Origin: Pseudomonadota bacterium
GTDB lineage: Bacteria; Pseudomonadota; Gammaproteobacteria; Steroidobacterales; Steroidobacteraceae
Reading direction: 5' to 3'
Assembly (NCBI GenBank): GCA_021850555.1
Contig: JAJZLX010000325.1
Span: 1 to 7,395, forward strand
Length of the DNA: 7,395 bases
Shown: one piece after another, positions 1 through 5,427 of the stretch
Layout: each line of letters starts with the position of its first letter
How positions within the stretch are numbered: position 1 is the stretch's first letter
The notes under the pieces: model-generated
Told to the model about the DNA's origin: nothing
What the model saw: only the letters and a program-made list of their open reading frames with translations
The model's database searches: none
Program-made: the position numbers and the translations under genes

Positions 1-26
1 GCCGCGCAATGCGCGGCGTTTTTTTT
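1..26 (+). terminator. Intrinsic (Rho-independent) terminator
   Basis: A perfect 7-bp GC stem (1-7 pairing with 11-17) with an AAT loop is followed by one G and a run of eight T (19-26). This is a classic intrinsic terminator for transcription moving rightward. The gene it ends must lie left of position 1 on the plus strand, and the stem may extend past the window edge. It faces the end of the minus-strand fabH operon. Confidence 0.85.
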
Positions 27-288
27 GTGCGCGGGTGCCACTACGCACATGACCAAATCCATGTGCGTTAAATACTTACGGGCTCCTAAACGGGCACCAA
101 CTACGAAGTCACTTTGGCGCCCTTTCCGACCCGGCGGATCGGGTGAACGGTCCGAAGGGCACCCACGTCGAGTGCCGCACGCCGTTCCGCAGCGGACTTC
201 TCGAGCCTGGACGTGCGACAGTCTTACCGGCACAGCGCGTGTTCCTCACATTGAGCGTGTGCCATCCGGCAGTGCGCTCCCGTCGGGC
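27..288. other. Gene-free stretch with inverted repeats
   Basis: No open frame here resembles a protein I know; the frames look like unconstrained GC-rich sequence. Two inverted repeats are visible. One is a perfect 9-bp pair, 43-51 with 60-68, around an 8-nt loop. The other is a longer imperfect stem at 115-165: pairs 119-124 with 155-160, 126-128 with 148-150, and 129-133 with 140-144, possibly also 115-117 with 163-165. Neither has a T-tract, so neither is a standard terminator. I see no tRNA, promoter or insertion sequence in this stretch. Confidence 0.5.
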
Positions 289-577
289 CTACGCGCGATG
301 CATACGCGCCGATGCGGTCGCGCTCTCGGCGAGGAAGCGCGTGAACGGGACGATGTTCTGGTGCACGCTCGCCTCTTCGAGCGCCGCCATGTATGCGTCG
401 CGCGTATCCACCGTTACGACGGTCCACGGCCAGCCGCCGGACGCCAGCATCACGTTCATCAGGAAGCGGCCGCATCCCACACCGCAGCTGTTCGGCATAC
501 TCCGTCGTGATGCCAACCATCACGGCCATGGAATCGCTCGGCACGCACGTTGCCTGCCATGACCCACGGATGAGTGT
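289..577 (-). pseudogene. Decayed Fic-family protein remnant (C-terminal part)
   Basis: On the minus strand, about 471 down to a TAG at 289-291 reads GRFLMNVMLASGG, then WPWTVV, then YMAALEEASV and IVPF-RFLA. This is the block just after the catalytic loop in Fic-domain proteins, the family that AMPylates or otherwise modifies targets with nucleotides. The upstream signature HPF-(D/E)GN-R--R is broken: in the GRFLMN frame the matching stretch reads roughly MPNSCGVGC, without the catalytic His. In another frame, 572-531 reads HPWVMAGNVRAER, which keeps GN-R--R but has an extra residue and no acidic residue. The N-terminal body of a Fic protein (normally over 200 aa) is absent, because fabH ends at 680. 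I infer a truncated, frameshifted, inactive remnant. Family assignment rests on recalled motifs, not a search; the left boundary at 289 is firm and the right boundary is not. Confidence 0.6.
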
Positions 578-679
578 GATCGACGGCCGTGGAGAAAGCC
601 ATGCGCAGCCGACGATGGCGGCTTGCTGTCAGCCCGACCCCTGCGGCGCGTTGGGCGGGTGCGCGCACTGCGCGTCGGT

Positions 680-1633
680 TTAATACCGAACCAGGCCCGA
701 GGCCCAGGTGAATCCGCCGCCGAAGGCTTCGAGCACCAGCAGCTGCCCGCGCCTGATCCTGCCCGAGCGCACGGCGGCATCGAGCGCCAGCGGCACGGAT
801 GCAGCCGAGGTGTTGCCGTGCTCCTGCACGGTGGTGATCACGCGCTCCATCGGCAGCTCGAGCCGGCGCGCCGTGGCCTGGATGATGCGCAGATTCGCCT
901 GGTGAGGCACCAGCCAGTCCAGGCCCGAGCGCTCGATCCCATTGGCTCGCAGCGCCTCCTCGATGGCCTTGCCGAGCGTGCCGACCGCCACTCTGAACAC
1001 CTCGCTGCCGCTCATGGCGATGGTCCGGCGGGTCTTGGCCAGGTCCATCCCTCCCCCGCAGTAAAGCATGTCCCTGTATGTCCCGTCGGCGTGCAGATGT
1101 GTCGAGAAAATCCCGGGGCTGTCGGCGGGCTCGAGCACCACGGCGCCCGCCCCGTCGCCGAACAGCACGGCGGTGGAGCGATCGTTCCAATCGACGATTT
1201 TCGAGAGCGTCTCGGCCCCGATCACCAGAGCGCGCTTCGCCTCCCCGGCGCGCACGAACTTGTCCGCGATCGACAGCGCGTACATGAAGCCGCTGCAGGC
1301 GGTCTCGACGCTGAACGCCGGCGCACCGCGACACCCCAGCCGCGCCTGCAGCAGCACCCCGCAGTTGGGGAAAACCATGTCGGGAGTCGTGGTACCGAAG
1401 GCGATGAAATCGACATCCTGGGGGCTGCATCCGGCCGCCTCGAGCGCCGCGCGCGCCGCCCGCTCGGCCATGTCGACCGTGGTCTCGCCGTCGGCGGCGA
1501 TGTGCCGCCGCTCGATCCCGGTGCGCTCCCGTATCCATTGGTCGCTGGTGTCCATCATCTTCTCGAGATCGAAGTTGGTCAGCACCTTCTCCGGCAGGTA
1601 CGAGCCGGTCCCGGCAATGCGCGTATAGATCAA
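680..1633 (-). CDS. fabH: Beta-ketoacyl-ACP synthase III (FabH)
   Basis: FabH condenses acetyl-CoA with malonyl-ACP to start each round of type II fatty-acid synthesis in the cytosol. The product is 317 aa, the same length as E. coli FabH. The catalytic triad is visible: Cys113 in ETACSGF, His244 in VPHQANLRI and Asn274 in HGNTSAASVP. The family ending EAFGGGFTWASGLVRY is intact. Phe88 sits where E. coli Phe87 lies, a residue linked to preference for short primers; acetyl-CoA use is therefore an inference. I chose the TTG at 1633 because MIYTRIAGTGSYLPEK matches the family start, a GGGAG Shine-Dalgarno (1643-1647) lies 9 nt upstream, and the TTG overlaps the plsX stop as TTGA, which suggests translational coupling. 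It is the last gene of the operon in view; fabD does not follow. No terminator with a T-tract was found after its TAA. Confidence 0.96.
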   Translation of the reverse strand: MIYTRIAGTGSYLPEKVLTNFDLEKMMDTSDQWIRERTGIERRHIAADGETTVDMAERAARAALEAAGCSPQDVDFIAFGTTTPDMVFPNCGVLLQARLGCRGAPAFSVETACSGFMYALSIADKFVRAGEAKRALVIGAETLSKIVDWNDRSTAVLFGDGAGAVVLEPADSPGIFSTHLHADGTYRDMLYCGGGMDLAKTRRTIAMSGSEVFRVAVGTLGKAIEEALRANGIERSGLDWLVPHQANLRIIQATARRLELPMERVITTVQEHGNTSAASVPLALDAAVRSGRIRRGQLLVLEAFGGGFTWASGLVRY

Positions 1634-2652
1634 GTTGAGACACTCCCGATGGTTTGCGGCGCCACGAGCGCTTGCGCAATGTGCGCGGTCAGTCCGTGAC
1701 GCGCCGCGCGCGCGGCGGTGATGACGGCTCTGGAAAAAGCGACCCCGTCGGCGCTGCCGTGGCTTTTCACCACGATGCCGGCCAGGCCCACCATGCACGC
1801 ACCGTTGTAGCGGCGCGGATCGAGGCTCTCCCCGACCCTGCGCAGCACCCGGCGGGCGGCAAGACCGGCCAGACGATCGAGCCAGGAGGCGTGGAACTCG
1901 CGCCGCATGCGCCCGGAGATCAGCGCAGCCACTCCCTCCATGGTCTTCAGCGCCACGTTGCCGGTGAACCCGTCGGTGACCACCACATCGACATCACCCG
2001 AGAAGATGTCGTCCCCTTCGACGAATCCCACATAGTTCAGGCCGCTCGCCAGAAGCAGCACGTGCGCGGCCTGCACCACCTCATGCCCCTTGATGTCCTC
2101 CTCGCCGATGTTGAGCAGGCCGATGCGCGGGCTCGACACCCCGTATACGTCGCGGGAAATGATCGAGCCCATGGTGGCGAACTGGCGCAACTGCTCGGGG
2201 CTCGCCTTGGTGTTGGCGCCGAGATCGAGCATGTGGGTATGGCCGTGCTCGGCCGGGATGGCCGAGATGATGGCCGCCCGCTCCACCCCCGGGAGCATCT
2301 TCAGCACGAAGTGCGCGATGGCCGCCAGCGCCCCGGTGTTGCCGGCGCTCACACAGCCCTCGGCACGGCCGCTCTTGACGAGCTCGACCGCCACGCGCAT
2401 GGAGGAGTCCTTCTTGCGGCGCACCGCCTCGCGCGGGTGCTCGCTCATGCCGACCACCTCGGCGGCCGGCACCACCGTGATGCGCTCGCGCAGCTGCGCC
2501 GGACATCCGGCGATCTGTGAGCCGATGAGGCCGCCGTCGCCGACCAGCAGCGCCCGCAGCTCACCGTCCTCGGCGAGCGCCGCGAGCGCGCCGGCGATGT
2601 ACTCGCGCGGCGCTCGATCGCCGCTCATCACATCGATGGCGATCGGCAACAC
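1630..2652 (-). CDS. plsX: Phosphate acyltransferase PlsX
   Basis: PlsX is a peripheral membrane enzyme that converts acyl-ACP and phosphate to acyl-phosphate, the acyl donor for PlsY in phospholipid synthesis. The 340-aa product carries the family blocks in order: IAIDVMSGD (4-12), SSMRVAVELVKSGRA (83-97), CVSAGNTGAL (100-109), LDLGAN (142-147), LLNIGEE (179-185), DGFTGNVALKTMEG (227-240), RYNGA (281-285) and KSHG (296-299). The usual MGGD near the N-terminus reads MSGD here, and the following residues are RAP. The first start in frame is GTG at 2652; TTG at 2649 is equally possible and neither has a clear Shine-Dalgarno, so reinitiation after rpmF (18-nt gap) may feed it. Its TGA overlaps the fabH start by 4 nt. 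The rpmF-plsX-fabH order is conserved in proteobacteria and ties ribosome and lipid synthesis together. Confidence 0.96.
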   Translation of the reverse strand: MLPIAIDVMSGDRAPREYIAGALAALAEDGELRALLVGDGGLIGSQIAGCPAQLRERITVVPAAEVVGMSEHPREAVRRKKDSSMRVAVELVKSGRAEGCVSAGNTGALAAIAHFVLKMLPGVERAAIISAIPAEHGHTHMLDLGANTKASPEQLRQFATMGSIISRDVYGVSSPRIGLLNIGEEDIKGHEVVQAAHVLLLASGLNYVGFVEGDDIFSGDVDVVVTDGFTGNVALKTMEGVAALISGRMRREFHASWLDRLAGLAARRVLRRVGESLDPRRYNGACMVGLAGIVVKSHGSADGVAFSRAVITAARAARHGLTAHIAQALVAPQTIGSVST

Positions 2653-2670
2653 GGACGGCGGGCTTGAGTG

Positions 2671-2862
2671 CTATTCCTGCTCGGATTCGGCAGGCTTCTC
2701 GATCACGCGGCGACCGCGGTAGAAACCATCCGGCGTGATGCAGTGGCGCAGATGGGTCTCGCCCGACTGCGGATCGATCGAGAGCGCCGGGGCGGCGAGC
2801 CCGTCGTGGGAACGATGCATGCCGCGCTTCGACGGGGTCTTGCGGCTTTTCTGAACGGCCAT
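2671..2862 (-). CDS. rpmF: 50S ribosomal protein L32
   Basis: This is a small basic protein of the large ribosomal subunit. The 63-aa product starts [20 protein letters not shown] and contains [19 protein letters not shown], matching E. coli L32 (57 aa) almost throughout, with a short acidic C-terminal extension (EKPAESEQE). Only one Cys (41) is present, so it is the form without the four-cysteine zinc site found in some bacteria. The ATG has a good Shine-Dalgarno, GAGGA, at 2867-2871 with 4 nt spacing. It lies 17 nt after yceD and 18 nt before plsX, so it is surely cotranscribed with both. Confidence 0.97.
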   Translation of the reverse strand: MAVQKSRKTPSKRGMHRSHDGLAAPALSIDPQSGETHLRHCITPDGFYRGRRVIEKPAESEQE

Positions 2863-2879
2863 AATGTCCTCGAGATGAC

Positions 2880-3395
2880 TTACTTGTGACTCAACAACTC
2901 GCCCAGCCGCGCGAACGGCCGCTGCGTCGCCTGATCGTCCGGCCCGGCCGGCCCGCGCTCATCGGCGGCCGTCCGCGCCGGACAGTCGCCGGCCTCATGC
3001 AATGCCACGATCGGCAGCGCGAGCAGCAGCTCCTCCTCGACCAGATCCGCGACGCTGATCCACCCATCCGGGGCCAGCATCGGCTCGATCTGCTCGGGCA
3101 ACGCACCGGCCTGCTCCTCCGAGGCCAGCAGCGCCACGCGAACCGTGCTGCGCAGCGGCAGCTCCATGGCTTGCATGCAGCGCTGACATTGCAGCCTCGC
3201 CGTGCCCCCGAAAGACAAATCGGCCACCGCCGTGCCGGACTGGCGCTCGAAGCGCACGCTACCCCGCGCACTGCCACCCATTGCGGCCCGCGAGGCAAGT
3301 CGCGGCAGAGCCGTGAGCGGGATATCAAAGTCGACTTCGGCGCCGCCGCGGGACAGCCGATCGACATCGAGCGGCTTGGACCAGGGCGGTGACAT
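2880..3395 (-). CDS. yceD: YceD family protein (DUF177), 23S rRNA accumulation protein
   Basis: YceD/DUF177 proteins sit upstream of rpmF across bacteria and have been linked to 23S rRNA accumulation; the molecular activity is not settled. The 171-aa product shows the family core: [14 protein letters not shown] with a CxxC-type pair (Cys70, Cys73), LPEQIEPM (99-106), then [22 protein letters not shown] and GDC (113-138). E. coli YceD (173 aa) has the same blocks and length. I chose ATG at 3395 for length, for the N-terminal match (PLTALPRLA follows as in relatives), and because a near-consensus promoter lies just upstream. An in-frame TTG at 3464 would give 194 aa and has an AAGGA at 3473-3477 with 8 nt spacing; translation from there would put the promoter inside the gene. 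First gene of the yceD-rpmF-plsX-fabH operon. Confidence 0.93.
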   Translation of the reverse strand: MSPPWSKPLDVDRLSRGGAEVDFDIPLTALPRLASRAAMGGSARGSVRFERQSGTAVADLSFGGTARLQCQRCMQAMELPLRSTVRVALLASEEQAGALPEQIEPMLAPDGWISVADLVEEELLLALPIVALHEAGDCPARTAADERGPAGPDDQATQRPFARLGELLSHK

Positions 3396-3404
3396 GGGGC
3401 GCGT

Positions 3405-3433
3405 ATAATAGGTACCGGGTACCGGCAAGTCAA
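3405..3433 (-). promoter_or_regulatory. Sigma70-type promoter for the yceD-rpmF-plsX-fabH operon
   Basis: Read on the minus strand, TTGACT (3428-3433) is followed after exactly 17 nt by TATTAT (3405-3410); each hexamer differs from consensus at one base. The expected start of transcription, 6-8 nt past the -10, falls near 3397-3399, only 2-4 nt before the yceD ATG at 3395, so the transcript would be essentially leaderless if that ATG is used. The 17-nt spacer contains two tandem copies of GGTACCG (3411-3424). There is no room for a Shine-Dalgarno between this start site and the ATG. Confidence 0.75.
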
Positions 3434-3444
3434 AGTCGGCGGAC

Positions 3445-3491
3445 GTTTCAAGTCCTTGTTTCAATTTAAATGTCCTTGATTCGATCTAAAT
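3445..3491. repeat. Interleaved short direct repeats between yceD and maf
   Basis: Two adjacent 20-bp units, 3452-3471 and 3472-3491, agree at 17 of 20 positions; each starts GTCCTTG and ends TAAAT. The second unit ends with the first two bases of the maf ATG. A second pair, GTTTCAA, occurs at 3445-3451 and 3458-3464. The segment is AT-rich compared with the flanking genes. On the minus strand each unit supplies a CAAGGAC, one of which could act as Shine-Dalgarno for the alternative TTG start of yceD. A tandem duplication or an operator is possible; the sequence alone does not decide. Confidence 0.7.
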
Positions 3492-4068
3492 GCCTGAGCT
3501 GATCCTCGCCTCCACCTCGCCCTACCGCCGCGTGCTGCTCGAGCGGCTGCAGCTGCCCTTCACGGCCATCGCCCCCGCAGTGGCGGAAGAATCCGTCGCC
3601 GGGGAGCTGCCCCCCGACCGGGCGCTGCGGCTCTCTCTCGCCAAAGCACAGGCGGTCGCGGCCCGCTATCCCGAGGCCGTGGTCATCGGCAGCGACCAGG
3701 TTGCCTGCGACGGGCAAAGGGTGCTCGACAAGCCCGGGGATGCGGCGCACTGCCGCGCCCAGCTCGCCAGCGTCAGCGGCTCGAGCGTGCGCTTTCACAC
3801 CGGCTGCGCGCTGCTCGGCGCCCATGGAGCCATCCGCCTGGTACACCTTGACACCACGACGGTGTTTTTCCGCACGCTCGGCCAGCAGGAGATCGAGCGC
3901 TACGTGCAGCGCGAGCAGCCCTTCGACTGCGCCGGGGGCTTTCGGGCCGAAGGTCTCGGCATCGCGCTGTTCGAGAGCATCGAAAGCGTCGATCCGACGG
4001 CGCTCATCGGGCTGCCGCTCATCTGGCTCGCCGGGGCGCTGCGGCGCGCGGGCTTCGTGCTGCCTTAG
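3490..4068 (+). CDS. maf: Maf/YceF-type nucleotide pyrophosphatase
   Basis: Maf proteins are cytosolic nucleotide pyrophosphatases; the E. coli YceF branch prefers 7-methyl-GTP and is thought to clear modified nucleotides. The 192-aa product follows YceF from end to end: LILASTSPYRR (4-14), Lys52 in LAKAQA, IGSDQV (66-71) with the catalytic Asp69 at the same number as in E. coli, KP (81-82), FDCAGGFRAEGLGI (145-158) and LIGLPLI (172-178). The usual VDE near residue 32 reads VAE, a change in a normally conserved acidic position. The location between rluC and yceD also fits YceF rather than YhdE. No Shine-Dalgarno is visible before the ATG, which abuts a 20-bp repeat. The 3' end overlaps the convergent rluC by 50 bp. 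Substrate choice is inferred from subfamily and context. Confidence 0.94.
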   Translation: MPELILASTSPYRRVLLERLQLPFTAIAPAVAEESVAGELPPDRALRLSLAKAQAVAARYPEAVVIGSDQVACDGQRVLDKPGDAAHCRAQLASVSGSSVRFHTGCALLGAHGAIRLVHLDTTTVFFRTLGQQEIERYVQREQPFDCAGGFRAEGLGIALFESIESVDPTALIGLPLIWLAGALRRAGFVLP

Positions 4069-5077
4069 GAGCCGGCTCACCGAGCCGATCGATGACGGCG
4101 GCCAACTCCGGCGGCAGCGGCGCGCTGGCGCTGAACGGGCCACCGTTGGGCCACTCGAAGCTCATGCTGTGGGCGTGCAGGAACATGCGCTCGAGCCCAA
4201 GCTCTCGCAGCCGGGCATTGAAGCCCGCGTCGCCGTATTTCTCATCGCCCGCCACCGGATGACCCGCGTAGGCGGCATGCACGCGGATCTGGTGTGTGCG
4301 CCCGGTATGCAACGCGACCTCCACCAGGGTCGCCTGCAGCGCTCCCGGGCCGCGCCTGCCGAAGAATTGCACGGGCCGGAAGTCGCTCACCGACGCCTTG
4401 CCCGAGGCATGCACCCGCACAGTGCGCTCGCCACCCACCCTCGTATCGGTACGCAGGGGAGCGTCGATGCGCTTTCGCCCGAGTTCCCACCGGCCGGCGA
4501 GCAGCGCCAAGTAGCGCTTCTCGCACTGTCCTTCACGCAGCAGCGCGTGAGTGGTGCGCAAGGCCGCCGGGGTGCGTGCCACCAGCAGACAGCCGCTGGT
4601 GTCGCGATCCAACCGATGCACCAGCTCCAGTGACTCGGCCGGCCGCAATGCGCGCAAAGCCTCGATGACGCCAAAGCTGATGCCGCTGCCACCGTGCACG
4701 GCAATCCCAGAGGGCTTGTCGAGCACCAGCAGCCGGTCGTCCTCGTGAACGATGCAGCGCCGCACGGTCTCCAGCAGATCCGCGGAGGGGCCCCGGACGA
4801 GAGAGCCGGCCCCCTTGGGCTCGACCCGAAGCGGCGGAATCCTCACCCGGTCGCGCGCCGCAAGGCGCGCCTCGGGACCCGAGCGGCGGCCGTTGATCCG
4901 CACTTCTCCCTTGCGGATGATGCGAAAAATCCGGCTGACCGGCACGCCGGCGAGGTGCCGGGCGAGGTACTTGTCCAGCCGCTGCCCGGCTTCCTCCTCC
5001 TCGACGTCCAGATAGCGCACCCCGAGGCGATTTTCGCTCCCATTGTCCTGCGACACACCTTTTTCCACGTAAGACAC
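4019..5077 (-). CDS. rluC: 23S rRNA pseudouridine synthase RluC
   Basis: RluC converts uridines 955, 2504 and 2580 (E. coli numbering) of 23S rRNA to pseudouridine. An N-terminal S4 RNA-binding domain (about 30-90: AGQRLDKYLARHL, RIIRKGEVRING) is followed by the RluA-family catalytic domain: LVLDKPSGIAVHGGSG (117-132), HRLDRDTSG (154-162) with catalytic Asp157, and TGRTHQIRVH (258-267). The 352 aa exceed E. coli RluC (319 aa) because of extra residues at both ends. The C-terminal tail after about 333 is Ala/Arg/Pro-rich, and its last 16 codons plus stop are antisense to maf. The start is uncertain: GTG at 5077 is the longest, GTG at 5056 has a purine-rich GGAAAAAGG just before it and is also plausible, and GTG at 5020 is possible. 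Adjacency to divergent rne is the conserved arrangement. Confidence 0.95.
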   Translation of the reverse strand: MSYVEKGVSQDNGSENRLGVRYLDVEEEEAGQRLDKYLARHLAGVPVSRIFRIIRKGEVRINGRRSGPEARLAARDRVRIPPLRVEPKGAGSLVRGPSADLLETVRRCIVHEDDRLLVLDKPSGIAVHGGSGISFGVIEALRALRPAESLELVHRLDRDTSGCLLVARTPAALRTTHALLREGQCEKRYLALLAGRWELGRKRIDAPLRTDTRVGGERTVRVHASGKASVSDFRPVQFFGRRGPGALQATLVEVALHTGRTHQIRVHAAYAGHPVAGDEKYGDAGFNARLRELGLERMFLHAHSMSFEWPNGGPFSASAPLPPELAAVIDRLGEPAPKAARSPRAAAPRRAR

Positions 5078-5098
5078 TGTTTCTACAGCAATCCTTGC

Positions 5099-5106
5099 AG
5101 TATACT
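5099..5106. promoter_or_regulatory. Symmetric -10 element between rluC and rne
   Basis: The palindrome AGTATACT gives TATACT on both strands: minus (5099-5104) towards rluC and plus (5101-5106) towards rne. TATACT matches the sigma70 -10 consensus at 5 of 6 positions. Neither direction has a convincing -35 at 16-18 nt. Start sites would fall near 5092 (rluC, leader of 15-36 nt depending on its start) and near 5113 (rne, leader of about 315 nt). The position between divergent genes supports a shared promoter, but other promoters may exist. Confidence 0.45.
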
Positions 5107-5211
5107 CCGTTCGCCGTCCGCGAAATCGGACGCGCCAATGGTTGGCGGCGTACTGCGCCGCGTATTAGTTGGACCTCCGTGCAGAGGCCATCGTATCGGG
5201 CCGACAAGATT

Positions 5212-5255
5212 GCGCAGGCCGCGTAGAACCGCTTTACAGGTTCCGCGGACCGCGC
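5212..5255 (+). promoter_or_regulatory. Long bulged stem-loop in the rne leader
   Basis: Pairs are 5212-5215 with 5252-5255, 5217-5218 with 5050-offset partners at 5250-5251, 5219-5223 with 5244-5248, and 5226-5230 with 5239-5243. That makes 16 Watson-Crick pairs closing an 8-nt loop, GCTTTACA. Unpaired bases are A5216 and T5224-A5225 on the left side and A5249 on the right. It is the strongest fold I can find in the leader and a candidate counterpart of the hp2 stem-loop through which E. coli RNase E senses its own mRNA. Confidence 0.6.
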
Positions 5256-5361
5256 CGTAGGTTGAGACCATCGAAGGTTTTCCGGCACCCGCCCTATGAA
5301 GTGGCGTGCATCGTGAACATCGAGACTCGCGCGTCTGCGCCGGGTTTGAAGAATCTTCGTC

Positions 5362-5385
5362 GCCGCAGCGCGTTCGCGCCGCGGC
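5362..5385 (+). promoter_or_regulatory. GC stem-loop upstream of the rne ribosome-binding site
   Basis: GCCGC (5362-5366) pairs with GCGGC (5381-5385) and GCGC (5368-5371) with GCGC (5376-5379) around a GTTC loop, with one A-C mismatch between the two helices. Nine pairs, all G-C, make it very stable for its size. It ends about 42 nt before the rne ATG and lacks a T-tract, so it is not a terminator. A role in ribosome access or RNase E entry is possible but not shown. Confidence 0.5.
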
Positions 5386-5427
5386 CTCCCATATGCTTGC
5401 CGGCCTCTCACCGTACAGTAGGGGCAC

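Larger units (their letters stand above)
5107..5427 (+). promoter_or_regulatory. rne 5' untranslated leader, probable RNase E autoregulatory region
   Basis: This 321-nt stretch before rne contains no convincing gene. E. coli rne has a leader of about 361 nt whose stem-loops let RNase E control its own mRNA, and the length here is similar. Several hairpins are visible: 5116-5120 with 5127-5131; 5133-5138 with 5142-5147; 5145-5150 with 5156-5161, which competes with the previous one; a 16-bp bulged stem at 5212-5255; and a 9-bp stem at 5362-5385. A Shine-Dalgarno-like AGGGG (5420-5424) stands 3 nt before the ATG. The autoregulatory role is inferred from position, length and structure. Confidence 0.65.

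Noticed and set aside
25..562. Two plus-strand open frames (161 and 139 codons) at the left end
   Set aside because: Arg/His/Pro-rich translations without motifs, antisense to the Fic remnant.
660..676. Short GC hairpin just after fabH as a possible operon terminator
   Set aside because: Only a 5-bp stem (662-666 with 670-674) and no T-tract on the minus strand.
459..1679. A 406-codon minus-strand open frame overlapping fabH
   Set aside because: It is the shadow of fabH in another frame; its translation is Arg/Ala/Gly-rich with no recognisable motif, while the fabH frame carries all catalytic residues.
623..1699. A 358-codon plus-strand open frame antisense to fabH
   Set aside because: High-GC antisense shadow: His/Arg/Gly-rich low-complexity translation and no family motif.
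1654..2520. A 288-codon plus-strand open frame antisense to plsX
   Set aside because: Low-complexity antisense frame opposite a clearly conserved gene.
4701..5060. Chance of a novel N-terminal domain on RluC
   Set aside because: The residues are an ordinary S4 domain plus a short variable leader whose length depends on the uncertain start.
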